This document shows, in pieces, positions 1-7,095 of a stretch of DNA of 15,330 nt. Source of the stretch: JBCBTJ01 sp964597685 (GTDB taxonomy: Bacteria; Pseudomonadota; Alphaproteobacteria; Caulobacterales; Hyphomonadaceae); the NCBI GenBank assembly GCA_964597685.1, contig CAZQZC010000060.1:1-15330 (forward strand), read 5' to 3'. The translations under genes were made by a program, and so were the position numbers. Below the pieces are notes generated by a model. The model was given only the letters and a program-made list of their open reading frames with translations, had not been told where the DNA came from and did no database searches. Position 1 is the first letter of the stretch. The number at the start of each line of letters is the position of its first letter.

Positions 1-399
1 TTCGTTCCAGGTTTCAACGATATCGTCGAGCGAATCGCCGACCTGGTTGTGAAAGCAGGAAATCGGCAGGCCACGGTCCGCGCCGCCGTTCGACAGAACT
101 GGGGTCGCCGGCATGAACCAAAGCTTCGACATATAATCGTAAAGCCGTTGGGCATGCTCGGAATCGTCGGCGTAAGCCGTCGAGACGCGGGCGAACATAT
201 CCTGATACGACTCGCCCTTCAGAAGATATCGGTCTTCGAGGGTCTTCTTCCCAAATTCGGTTAGCAGAGCATCGCGACTGGGGTCGGTTTCGACCTTCAG
301 CCCCTCGACGACGCGCAATTCAACGGCGCCGCCCACCTTTGGCTTGCCGCGGCGTGCGACGGTTTTGTTCGACTCAACAATTGCTTCAGACGCGGACAT
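1..399 (-). CDS. nrdA: Ribonucleoside-diphosphate reductase, class I large (alpha) subunit, 5' part only
   Basis: This gene runs off the left edge; codons 1-133 are visible. The family reduces ribonucleotides to deoxyribonucleotides with a radical made by the NrdB partner, supplying dNTPs in the cytoplasm. Seen on the minus strand: a variable head of about 40 residues, then the start of the RNR N-terminal domain (DALLTEFGKKTLEDRYLL, residues 43-60; GESYQDMFARVS, 62-73). It continues with FMPATPVLSNGG (95-106) and LPISCFHN (111-118). Cys115 sits where the first redox-active cysteine of the family lies. The head is too short for the roughly 90-residue ATP-cone of E. coli NrdA, so overall-activity control by dATP is probably not at this end. 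The start ATG at 397-399 follows a 185-bp control region with NrdR-type boxes. The length of conserved sequence makes the identity secure; subtype (Ia versus a shorter alphaproteobacterial form) is inferred. Confidence 0.93.
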   Translation of the reverse strand, partial: MSASEAIVESNKTVARRGKPKVGGAVELRVVEGLKVETDPSRDALLTEFGKKTLEDRYLLKGESYQDMFARVSTAYADDSEHAQRLYDYMSKLWFMPATPVLSNGGADRGLPISCFHNQVGDSLDDIVETWNE

Positions 400-445
400 G
401 ACGACCCTCAATCTTCCCGTAGAATATAGGGATCAGCCCCTTGGA

Positions 446-461
446 ACGCCATATAGAGCGT
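446..461 (-). promoter_or_regulatory. NrdR box 1 (start-proximal)
   Basis: On the minus strand this reads ACGCTCTATATGGCGT, with ACGC/GCGT ends that are inverted repeats. It matches 12 of 16 positions of the palindromic NrdR box (ACACWATATMTWGTGT). Its centre is exactly 31 bp from that of the second box. That is three helical turns, the spacing typical of NrdR box pairs upstream of ribonucleotide reductase genes. It lies about 47 bp before the nrdA start. Confidence 0.7.
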
Positions 462-476
462 TCGTTTCCAACCCCG

Positions 477-492
477 GCACAAGATATAGTGG
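477..492 (-). promoter_or_regulatory. NrdR box 2 (start-distal, overlaps candidate -10)
   Basis: The minus strand reads CCACTATATCTTGTGC, matching the NrdR consensus at 14 of 16 positions. The central 14 bp fit completely. NrdR is the ATP/dATP-sensing repressor of ribonucleotide reductase operons. The box covers the likely -10 region, so binding here would block RNA polymerase. Confidence 0.8.
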
Positions 493-515
493 TCGTATGG
501 TTAAAGATTGGTCAA
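485..515 (-). promoter_or_regulatory. nrdA: Candidate sigma70-type promoter of nrdA
   Basis: On the minus strand TTGACC (510-515) is a good -35. After 19 bp, ACTATA (485-490) is a possible -10. The extended ACTATATC also resembles the GCTANAWC -10 described for Caulobacter housekeeping promoters. The spacer is longer than ideal, so this is a moderate call. The -10 lies inside NrdR box 2 and a CtrA-type half-site lies in the spacer. Confidence 0.4.
497..504 (-). promoter_or_regulatory. CtrA-type half-site TTAACCAT upstream of nrdA
   Basis: The minus strand has an exact TTAACCAT, the half-site form of the CtrA recognition sequence. It sits between the candidate -35 and -10 of nrdA, a position where binding would normally repress. 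An 8-mer can occur by chance. The presence of a DivL homologue in the same window makes a CtrA circuit likely in this organism. Confidence 0.4.
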
Positions 516-545
516 CGCCGAATTATGTCCGCAGGCGGATTTCGT

Positions 546-554
546 CGTGGATAA
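546..554 (-). promoter_or_regulatory. DnaA-box-like 9-mer upstream of nrdA
   Basis: The minus strand reads TTATCCACG, one mismatch (last base) from the TTATCCACA DnaA box. It lies about 31 bp upstream of the candidate -35. DnaA is known to regulate nrdAB in E. coli. Whether this single site binds here is inference. Confidence 0.35.
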
Positions 555-584
555 CTTCTTGCGGAAAGATTAACTTCGACCCGT

Positions 585-3500
585 TCACAGGCTTAGCAGC
601 TCAGGATCGCCGCCCTGCGCGGTGACGTCGACGCTGATGACGCGCTCGGTAGCGAAACGCGCCAGGTAGTGCGGCCCGCCGGCCTTGGGACCTGTGCCCG
701 ACAGGCCTTCGCCGCCAAACGGCTGCACGCCGACCACGGCTCCGATCATCGATCGGTTCACATAGCAATTGCCCGCGGGCACAGCCGCCTGAACACGTCG
801 CCAAAACCGCTCAAGTCGCGAATGAACTCCAAGTGTCAGGCCGTACCCTTTCGCCGCGAGCGCAGCCCCGACGGCTTCGACATTATCGGGATCGTAGCGC
901 ACAATATGTAGTATTGGGCCGAAGACCTCGTGATCGATCTGATCGAGCGAGCTGAGCTCGATCAATGTGGGACCAAAGCCGTATCCCGCCTCTCCGATGT
1001 CGCCGGCGGTCAAGCGCTTCAGGATCCGCGCCTCGCGCGCCATCTTCTCCACATGGTCCCTCAACCCGGCGCGCGCATCGGAATCGATGACTGGACCGAT
1101 GTCGGTGTCAGGCTGGCCCGGATCGCCAATCTTCAGTTCATCCATCGCGCCCATAAGCCCGTCGATCAGGCCGTCTGCGGTGTCATGAGGAAGAAACACA
1201 ACCCGCAGGGCGGAACAGCGCTGACCGGCCGATCCGAACGCTGAGACGATGATGTCGTCGATCACCTGTTCGCGCAGGGCCGTCGTGTCGACGAACAATC
1301 CGTTCAATCCGCCCGTCTCGGCGATCAGCGTTCCGATTGGTCCGTCTCGCCCAGCGAGTGTTCGGTTGATTAGACGGGCGACCTGCGTCGAACCAGTGAA
1401 GGCGACCCCGGCGATTCGCCGATCCGCTGTGAGCGCAGCGCCGACCGTTTCGCCACGCCCGGGAAGCAGATGGAGCGCATTGGCTGGAAGCCCCGCCTCT
1501 TGAAACAATCGGACGCATTCAAACGCAATCAAAGGGGTTTGCTCAGCCGGCTTTGCGACGACGGTGTTGCCAGCCGCCAGGGCGGCCGCGATCTGTCCCG
1601 TGAAAATCGCAAGCGGAAAATTCCAGGGAGAGATGCATGCGAATACGCCACGGCCATGCAATGCGATGTGATTCGTTTCGCCTGCGGGACCCGGAAGCCT
1701 TTCGGGCGCAGCGAAAAGTCGTTCAGCCTCGCAGGCGTAAAAACGGCAGAAATCGACAGCTTCTCGGACTTCCGCAACGCTGTCGGAAAGCGTCTTGCCC
1801 GCTTCGCGCGCCATGATGGCGATCAAGCGTGGCGCAGCCGCCTCTAAGGCGTCTCCCATTGCTCTCAAGACTTCGGCTCGGCTCGCGCCGCCGGAGCGAT
1901 CCCAACGCGCCTGATAGGCCTCGGCCGCGCTCAGCGCGGCGTTGATGTCCGCCGCCTCCGCCTCGCGCACGGCGCCGAGCGCTGTTTCTATATTGTGCGG
2001 CGCGCGAACCACGCCGCCGCCGCCGGTGCGTGCGTCACCGCCAACGATGGGCCCCGCGGCGATCGCCGGAGAGCTGCGGAAAGTGTCCAATGCGTCGGCC
2101 AATGATCGCCACACGGAACGTTGCGTCAGGTCGAGGCCGGCGGAATTGCGCCGGCCGGGTCCATAAAGCCGCGGCGGCGTCGGGATCATGGGATGGCGGC
2201 GCGGACCCGCCTCGAGGACCGAAATCGGATCGCCAACGACCTCCTCAACCGGCACGTCGTCGTCGAGGAAGGAATGCACGAAGCTCGTGTTCGCGCCATT
2301 CTCCAACAAGCGTCTCACAAGATAAGGCAAAAGGTCTTCGTGCGCCCCAACCGGCGCATAGACGCGCACACGCTGGCTTTCGTCGCCAGCCTGGTAAAGC
2401 GCCTCACCCATGCCATGCAAGCGCTGAAACTCATAGGCCGCCACGCCTTCTCGCGCCGCCATCAGTTTGATCGCCGCCAATGTATGGGCGTTGTGCGTGG
2501 CGAATTGGGGATAGATCGCCGGCGCCGCGCGCAACATATCTTGCGCGCAGGCGAGATAATTCAGGTCGGTCCCCGCCTTCGTCGTAAAGACCGGGAAGTT
2601 CGGATGGCCTTCTTCGTGTCCTTGCTTGATTTCGGCATCCCAATAGGCGCCCTTCACAAGTCTCATCATGAAGCGCCGCCCCGTCTCCTCCGAGAGGCGC
2701 CGAACCTTCGCAACAACGTCGCGCGCACGCTTTTGATAGGCCTGCACGGCAAGGCCGAGGCCGGTCCAACCGTCAAGCCGCGGCTCCCGTGCAAGGCGAT
2801 CCAAGAGCTTGAGCGAGATGGCTAGGCGGTCAGCCTCCTCGGCGTCCAGGCAGAGATTAATCCCATGCGACGCCGCAGCCTCGGCAAGCTTGAACAGCCG
2901 CGGATAAAGCTCGTCCATAACCCGCGCTTCGTTGACGGCCTCGTAGCGCGGATGCAGCGCGGACAGCTTGACCGAAACGCCGTTGGCCGCCTCGGGCGCC
3001 AGGGACGGGTCCTTGTCCGCGCCGCTCGCCTCAATGGCGTTCCAATAGGCGCTGAAGTACCGCTCAGCGTCGGCCATCGTTCGAGCGCCCTCGCCCAACA
3101 TATCGAACGAGAAGTGCGCCGCCTCGCCCGATTTAACCATGCGCCTGCCGCGCTTCAGCGCTGCGTCGACGTCGCGACCGAGCACGAATTGCTCGCCCAT
3201 GATGCGCATGGCTTGTCCCATGGCGGCGCGAATGACCGGCTCGCCGCTCTCGCGCACCAAACGGGCGAGAAATCCACCGGCGCTCTCCGCCGCATCCGCC
3301 GGCGCTCCGATCACCCGACCGGTCAACATGAGGCCCCATGTCGAGGCGTTCACCAGCCAGGAGTCGGATTGCCCGGCATGGGCGGCCCAGTCACCGGACC
3401 GGATCTTTTCTGCGATGAGATCGTCTCGTGTTTCGGCGTCCGGCACACGCAGCAGAGCTTCAGCCAAACACATGAGGGCGAGCCCCTCCTGGTTCGATAG

Positions 3501-3716
3501 GCCGAACTCCTCCAGAAAGCTCTCCATCATTCCCTTCGGACGGCCCCTGGCCCGAGCACGCCGCACCAATTCGCGACCATCGCGCACACTGCTCGCCCGC
3601 TCAGTTTGATTGAGCGGCGGATCCGCCAGGAGGCCGGCGACACAGGCCTCTTCATCGGCGAACTTCGCCTCGTCCAGCCCGTCCCAATCAATCTGGGCGA
3701 TCACCGTATCGGCCAT
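585..3716 (-). CDS. putA: Bifunctional proline dehydrogenase / L-glutamate-gamma-semialdehyde dehydrogenase PutA (short form)
   Basis: The 1043-residue protein oxidises proline to glutamate in two steps: an FAD-dependent proline dehydrogenase barrel (about residues 200-490), then an NAD-dependent aldehyde dehydrogenase (about 570-1035). PRODH landmarks are VSVKLSALHPRYE (247-259), the Asp291 region, RLVKGAYWDAEIK (352-364) and RRLLENGANTSFV (468-480), with Arg468/Arg469 as expected proline-carboxylate ligands. ALDH landmarks are SPWNFP (696-701), FTGS (773-776), catalytic Glu800 in AETGG and catalytic Cys834 in GQRCSALR. There is no N-terminal ribbon-helix-helix domain. This is therefore the non-DNA-binding type and cannot repress itself as E. 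coli PutA does. Residues 803-806 read GLNG where I would expect GQNA. The start at 3716 is backed by GAGGGAG (3726-3732) 9 nt upstream. It is divergent from the glycosyltransferase gene; a separate promoter serves the downstream nrdA. Confidence 0.97.
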   Translation of the reverse strand: MADTVIAQIDWDGLDEAKFADEEACVAGLLADPPLNQTERASSVRDGRELVRRARARGRPKGMMESFLEEFGLSNQEGLALMCLAEALLRVPDAETRDDLIAEKIRSGDWAAHAGQSDSWLVNASTWGLMLTGRVIGAPADAAESAGGFLARLVRESGEPVIRAAMGQAMRIMGEQFVLGRDVDAALKRGRRMVKSGEAAHFSFDMLGEGARTMADAERYFSAYWNAIEASGADKDPSLAPEAANGVSVKLSALHPRYEAVNEARVMDELYPRLFKLAEAAASHGINLCLDAEEADRLAISLKLLDRLAREPRLDGWTGLGLAVQAYQKRARDVVAKVRRLSEETGRRFMMRLVKGAYWDAEIKQGHEEGHPNFPVFTTKAGTDLNYLACAQDMLRAAPAIYPQFATHNAHTLAAIKLMAAREGVAAYEFQRLHGMGEALYQAGDESQRVRVYAPVGAHEDLLPYLVRRLLENGANTSFVHSFLDDDVPVEEVVGDPISVLEAGPRRHPMIPTPPRLYGPGRRNSAGLDLTQRSVWRSLADALDTFRSSPAIAAGPIVGGDARTGGGGVVRAPHNIETALGAVREAEAADINAALSAAEAYQARWDRSGGASRAEVLRAMGDALEAAAPRLIAIMAREAGKTLSDSVAEVREAVDFCRFYACEAERLFAAPERLPGPAGETNHIALHGRGVFACISPWNFPLAIFTGQIAAALAAGNTVVAKPAEQTPLIAFECVRLFQEAGLPANALHLLPGRGETVGAALTADRRIAGVAFTGSTQVARLINRTLAGRDGPIGTLIAETGGLNGLFVDTTALREQVIDDIIVSAFGSAGQRCSALRVVFLPHDTADGLIDGLMGAMDELKIGDPGQPDTDIGPVIDSDARAGLRDHVEKMAREARILKRLTAGDIGEAGYGFGPTLIELSSLDQIDHEVFGPILHIVRYDPDNVEAVGAALAAKGYGLTLGVHSRLERFWRRVQAAVPAGNCYVNRSMIGAVVGVQPFGGEGLSGTGPKAGGPHYLARFATERVISVDVTAQGGDPELLSL

Positions 3717-3844
3717 TTTCGCTCGCTCCCTCTAGAGGTGGTCAAAGTGCGCCCAAGCAACGTGGCCCGCAAGCGGCTCACATTCGCTTTACCTTCGGCG
3801 CGCACCCGCGCACATTGCCGCCGATCGCGGAAAGCGGAGCCGGA

Positions 3845-4942
3845 ATGCGTATTCTTCTTGTCACTGACGCCTGGGACCCACAGGTCAACGGCGTTGTGCG
3901 CACCTTGAAGCGGGTGATCGCCGAGTGCGAGGAGATGGGCCACGTCTTCGAAATCGTCTCGCCCGCCGACGGCTTCCGCACCGTGCCGCTGCCAACTTAT
4001 TCAGAGATTAGGCTTGCCGTCGGCGTTCGACGAAAGATCGAGGAGCGGTTCAACGATTTCGAACCCGAAGCCGTCCATATAGCAACCGAAGGCACGCTAG
4101 GTCTGGCGGCGCGCGCCATGTGCCTAAAGCTGAAGCACCCGTTTTCAACGTCGTATCACACCCGCTTCCCGGAATATGTCGCCGCCCGCCTGCCTCTGCC
4201 TGTTTCGGCGGGATACTCTTATGTTCGGTGGTTCCACAAATATTCAGGCAAGGTGATGGTTGCGACGCCGTCCATGCGCGACGAGCTGGAGCGCCGCCGT
4301 TTCATCAACGTTGTATCTTGGAGCCGGGGAGTGGATACGGACCTGTTCCATCCCGCGAAACGCATCGAGGCCGGTGCAGAAAACGACCCCTTCAGCGGGC
4401 TGGAGCGACCGATTTTCCTGAACGTCGGGCGCGTCGCGGTTGAGAAGAACATCGAATCGTTCCTCGAACTCGACTTGCCAGGCTCGAAAGCGATTGTGGG
4501 GGACGGACCGCAATTGGACAGCCTTCAAAACAAGTATCCGGACGCCAGCTTCCTCGGTGCGCGCTTCGGCGAGGATCTCGCGGCCTGCTTCGCGTCGGCG
4601 GACGTCTTCGCGTTTCCCAGCCTCACCGACACGTTCGGCCTGGTCATACTCGAGGCGATGGCCGCCGGCACGCCGGTTGCCGGATATCCCGCCCCCGGAC
4701 CCAAGGATCTCATCCCCAAATCCGGCGCAGGTTTTGTCGACGACGACTTGCGTCAAGCATGTTTGGACTGCCTTGACCTCGACCGCGCCGCCGTTCGCAA
4801 ATACGCGGAAGGCTTCTCATGGCGCGCCTGCGCTGAAGCCTTCATTGAGAATCTGGCGCCTCTCCCAGTCCCCGAACGCCGCCGCTTCTGGCAGCGCCTC
4901 AGACGTCTCAGGCGCCGAAAGAAGGAAGAGACGTTGCTTTAA
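3845..4942 (+). CDS. GT4-family glycosyltransferase (mannosyltransferase-like)
   Basis: This is a GT-B fold glycosyltransferase of 365 residues. Such enzymes move a sugar from a nucleotide donor to a lipid or saccharide at the inner membrane. The N-terminal acceptor half starts MRILLVTDAWDPQVNGV, typical of the group that includes GDP-mannose-dependent alpha-mannosyltransferases and SqdX-like enzymes. The donor half has NVGRVAVEKNIE, where Arg196 and Lys201 are expected to bind the donor phosphates, and FPSLTDTFGLVILEAMAAGTPV, where Asp262 and Glu270 form the EX7E-type motif with Asp in first place. The last 20 residues are strongly basic (RRLRRLRRRKK pattern), perhaps for membrane contact. 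I chose ATG 3845 over the in-frame ATG 3815 because the protein family begins there and GCGGAG lies about 5 nt upstream. Donor and acceptor cannot be told from sequence alone. Confidence 0.88.
   Translation: MRILLVTDAWDPQVNGVVRTLKRVIAECEEMGHVFEIVSPADGFRTVPLPTYSEIRLAVGVRRKIEERFNDFEPEAVHIATEGTLGLAARAMCLKLKHPFSTSYHTRFPEYVAARLPLPVSAGYSYVRWFHKYSGKVMVATPSMRDELERRRFINVVSWSRGVDTDLFHPAKRIEAGAENDPFSGLERPIFLNVGRVAVEKNIESFLELDLPGSKAIVGDGPQLDSLQNKYPDASFLGARFGEDLAACFASADVFAFPSLTDTFGLVILEAMAAGTPVAGYPAPGPKDLIPKSGAGFVDDDLRQACLDCLDLDRAAVRKYAEGFSWRACAEAFIENLAPLPVPERRRFWQRLRRLRRRKKEETLL
4894..4915. repeat. 22-bp near-perfect palindrome at a convergent gene end
   Basis: The sequence GCGCCT-c-AGACGTCT-c-AGGCGC is self-complementary except for one C/C pair. 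It lies inside the last codons of the glycosyltransferase gene, 27 bp before its stop codon region, and 47 bp from the end of the converging acetyltransferase gene. It could fold into a hairpin in either transcript and help termination, but no T-tract follows on either side. It also encodes part of the basic Arg-rich tail, so codon repetition may explain it. Confidence 0.45.
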
Positions 4943-4961
4943 GCCCAAGGGCGGAGCCGTT

Positions 4962-6104
4962 TCAGCCGGCCTCAGAAACGTGGCCGGGCGGTTTGCGCCG
5001 ACGTAGAACTTGAACAGACCTGACCGTTTCCAAAACCCGCGACCCCAACCCGAGTTCGCAGAGCGCGATCTGGCTCAACCTGCCTGCGCCCGGCGTCCGC
5101 ATGCGAAGCCGGGGTCGGGCGCCAGCGGCCCAAACCGCACCGCTCCATACAGGCGCGCAATGATTGGCGTAGTATTTCTTGTAATGATCATGGCCGGTGG
5201 CGAGGTCATATCGCGTCAGGCCCATCTCCGGCATGGCCTGAATTGCGCGCCGCAGAAGGAGGTTGCCAGGCGACCAGGGCGCGTAGTTGGGATTGAAAGC
5301 TGCGATCCACGGATGGAACACGCCGTTCGCGGCGACGCCAAAATGCCCAGCGACCAGGTCGCCATTCAGCTTAAGCGCCACCCAGAACGCTTGGAGATAA
5401 GGCCCTTCTGCGTCAATAGCAGCTCTGAGGATCCGTCGCCCCTCGCTGGACCGAACCACGTCCACAAGTCCGGTGCGGCGCATTTGAGCACTTTTCCACG
5501 CGAAGATCTGTTCGAGACCCGCGTGAGTTGGATGTCCGAACACCAAATCGGCGCGCCCTTGTTCGCGCTGAAAGTGGTTCTCCAGCCGGCGAAAGTTCTT
5601 AAATCGCTTGGGATGGAGGGCGCGGCGAGCCTCTAGGAAATCATCTGAGGCGCGCCCTTGGAGGTCGACGACCAGTCCATATTTTGGGGTGCTTAGAGGG
5701 GCCTCAATTGTCTTTGCCGTCCAAGGGTCCACTCGGCCTGCGAATTGGCAAACCCGCAAGCCTGCGGCTGCCAGAAGATCCGGCAGACGTCCGCCAAGTT
5801 CGGCCGACACGACTGGGCCTGCGTAATCGGCGAATGGCCCGCCGATCGGGCGCGCGAACCGACCCGGTCGGCTGTGGTAGGCGAAAAAACCCTTGGCGCC
5901 GTCAAAAACCGCAACACGGGCGTCCGAGCGGACCTTCCCAACAAGACACGCAAAATCCGGCCCCAGGATAGGCGAGGCGTAATCCGGCGCGCGGGTCTGC
6001 AAATCGCGCCAAGCCGCGCACTCGGCGTCGGTCAAGTCTCGCGGATGTATGACGCGCGCTTTAACCTCGGCAGTCCTGATCTGAAACGCCGATCCATCGG
6101 CCAT
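4962..6104 (-). CDS. GNAT-superfamily acyltransferase, CelD/BcsL (Acetyltransf_6) type
   Basis: This 380-residue soluble protein looks like the CelD/BcsL and FemAB-related GNAT proteins that acylate, or attach amino acids to, cell-surface saccharides. The recognisable domain spans about residues 155-310. It has an Arg/Lys-rich helix (LHPKRFKNFRRLENHF), the strand segment LNGDLVAGHFGV and the family-typical end DLATGHDHYKKYYA (300-313). The N-terminal 150 residues are the less conserved half common in this group. It converges with the glycosyltransferase gene with only 19 bp between stops and follows the SDR gene by 60 nt on the same strand, so the SDR promoter may serve both. The start at 6104 has only a weak Shine-Dalgarno (TTAGG). 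The substrate is unknown; pairing with a glycosyltransferase suggests surface carbohydrate, by inference only. Confidence 0.78.
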   Translation of the reverse strand: MADGSAFQIRTAEVKARVIHPRDLTDAECAAWRDLQTRAPDYASPILGPDFACLVGKVRSDARVAVFDGAKGFFAYHSRPGRFARPIGGPFADYAGPVVSAELGGRLPDLLAAAGLRVCQFAGRVDPWTAKTIEAPLSTPKYGLVVDLQGRASDDFLEARRALHPKRFKNFRRLENHFQREQGRADLVFGHPTHAGLEQIFAWKSAQMRRTGLVDVVRSSEGRRILRAAIDAEGPYLQAFWVALKLNGDLVAGHFGVAANGVFHPWIAAFNPNYAPWSPGNLLLRRAIQAMPEMGLTRYDLATGHDHYKKYYANHCAPVWSGAVWAAGARPRLRMRTPGAGRLSQIALCELGLGSRVLETVRSVQVLRRRKPPGHVSEAG

Positions 6105-6164
6105 TGCGCCTAACGACCTCTCCAGCTCGCTGTCTGCGCAAGGCTGGCAAGACCGGCGCCGCGA

Positions 6165-6938
6165 TTACATCGCTGATATCCCGCCGTCGACCTTCAGCTC
6201 GGCTCCGGTGACGAACTTGCTCTCATCGCTCGCGAGATACAAAACGGCGTAGGCGATATCATCTGGCTCCCCCACGCGGCCGAGCGGCACCTGGCGGGCG
6301 AGCTTCGAGAGCGCTTCTTCTTCGCCGAACATCTGTTTGACCCCGTCCAGGATGGGCGTGTCGATAAAGGTCGGGTGAATGGAATTGCAGCGGATGCGCC
6401 CCCCGGTCCGCGCGCCGTGGAGCGCGATGGACTTCGACATGTGGCGAACGGCCGCCTTCGCCGTGTTGTACGCGACGTAATTATGCGAAGCGATAATGCC
6501 GGCGATCGACGAGATATTGATAATCGAGCCGAGCCCATGGTCTCGCATAAGCGGGATCGCGTACTTGCAACCGAGGAAAATGGAATCAACGTCGACAGCC
6601 TGGACCTTTCGGAACGTCTCGTAATTTTCATCCTCGACGGAGCCAAGTGAACCGATCCCCGCATTGTTGACCAGCACATTCAGGCCGCCCATGGCGTCGT
6701 GCGCCTGCCGGCAGATGTCCTGCCAACCTGCTTCAGACGTCACATCATGGTGATAGGCAAACGCCGTTCCGTCCCCGTGGGATGCGTTAATTTCCGCTGC
6801 GACTGATTCGGCGCCGGGACCATTCAAGTCGGTCAAAGCGACTTTCGCCCCTTCGCGAGCCAGCATTTTCGCACTTGCGGCGCCCAAGCCTTGGGCGGCG
6901 CCTGTGACGATCGCCATTTTGTTAGATACGCGTCCCAT
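6165..6938 (-). CDS. Short-chain dehydrogenase/reductase (classical SDR) with altered catalytic Asn
   Basis: A classical SDR of 257 residues that oxidises or reduces an alcohol/ketone with NAD(H). Seen: cofactor motif TGAAQGLG (12-19); Asp37 at the end of strand beta2, which favours NAD(H) over NADP(H); NNAG (91-94); catalytic Ser144 within NISS (141-144); and Tyr157/Lys161 in YNTAK. The fourth tetrad residue, normally Asn in a vNv.s.flg context, is Asp116 (VDVDSIFLG, codon GAC). The C-terminal VTGAELKVDGG is typical. Overall it resembles the cyclohexanol/hydroxysteroid dehydrogenase-like SDRs, but the substrate cannot be assigned. The start at 6938 is supported by AAGGGAG (6946-6952) 7 nt upstream. 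It is divergent from the DUF1223 gene and upstream of the GNAT gene. Confidence 0.93.
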   Translation of the reverse strand: MGRVSNKMAIVTGAAQGLGAASAKMLAREGAKVALTDLNGPGAESVAAEINASHGDGTAFAYHHDVTSEAGWQDICRQAHDAMGGLNVLVNNAGIGSLGSVEDENYETFRKVQAVDVDSIFLGCKYAIPLMRDHGLGSIINISSIAGIIASHNYVAYNTAKAAVRHMSKSIALHGARTGGRIRCNSIHPTFIDTPILDGVKQMFGEEEALSKLARQVPLGRVGEPDDIAYAVLYLASDESKFVTGAELKVDGGISAM

Positions 6939-6970
6939 CGAGCGACTCCCTTGTATTTTCTAGAACAGGC

Positions 6971-6996
6971 GTCTCAGCCGGGGCCCAATGCGTCAA
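6971..6996 (-). promoter_or_regulatory. Possible promoter of the SDR gene
   Basis: On the minus strand TTGACGC (6990-6996) is followed, 11 bp on, by GCTGAGAC (6971-6978). This resembles the Caulobacter housekeeping promoter form TTGACGS-N10-14-GCTANAWC, with two mismatches in the -10 part. It lies about 32 bp before the SDR start. It is weak evidence without transcript data. Confidence 0.3.
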
Positions 6997-7036
6997 GACA
7001 GCCCGCCCACTTGCTTGAATTCGCCGCCGAACCCAG

Positions 7037-7042
7037 TTGACA
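7037..7042 (+). promoter_or_regulatory. Consensus -35 hexamer upstream of the DUF1223 gene
   Basis: TTGACA is a perfect -35 hexamer located 54 bp before the ATG at 7096. At 17-18 bp spacing the sequence is CACTCG/ACTCGG, a poor -10, so the promoter is not settled. Confidence 0.25.
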
Positions 7043-7095
7043 GGAGAAGGTCGTAAGGCCACTCGGAACGTGGCGGCTTTGAGGGTTTGTTAAGT

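Noticed and set aside
416..431. Third NrdR-like box (CCC...GGG around TATAT)
   Set aside because: When aligned to the consensus, the part after TATAT does not fit without a gap.
526..539. Hairpin TCCGC-AG-GCGGA after putA as terminator
   Set aside because: The stem is 5 bp at most with a 2-nt loop and no T-tract; too weak to call.
344..625. 93-codon open frame on the plus strand over the nrdA start and putA end
   Set aside because: It crosses the nrdA regulatory region and two real genes; no ribosome site and no recognisable protein.
2121..2825. 234-codon open frame on the plus strand across putA
   Set aside because: Antisense shadow of putA; Arg/His-rich sequence with no family resemblance.
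4244..4756. 170-codon minus-strand frame inside the glycosyltransferase gene
   Set aside because: Shadow of a clear GT4 gene, without domain or start signal.
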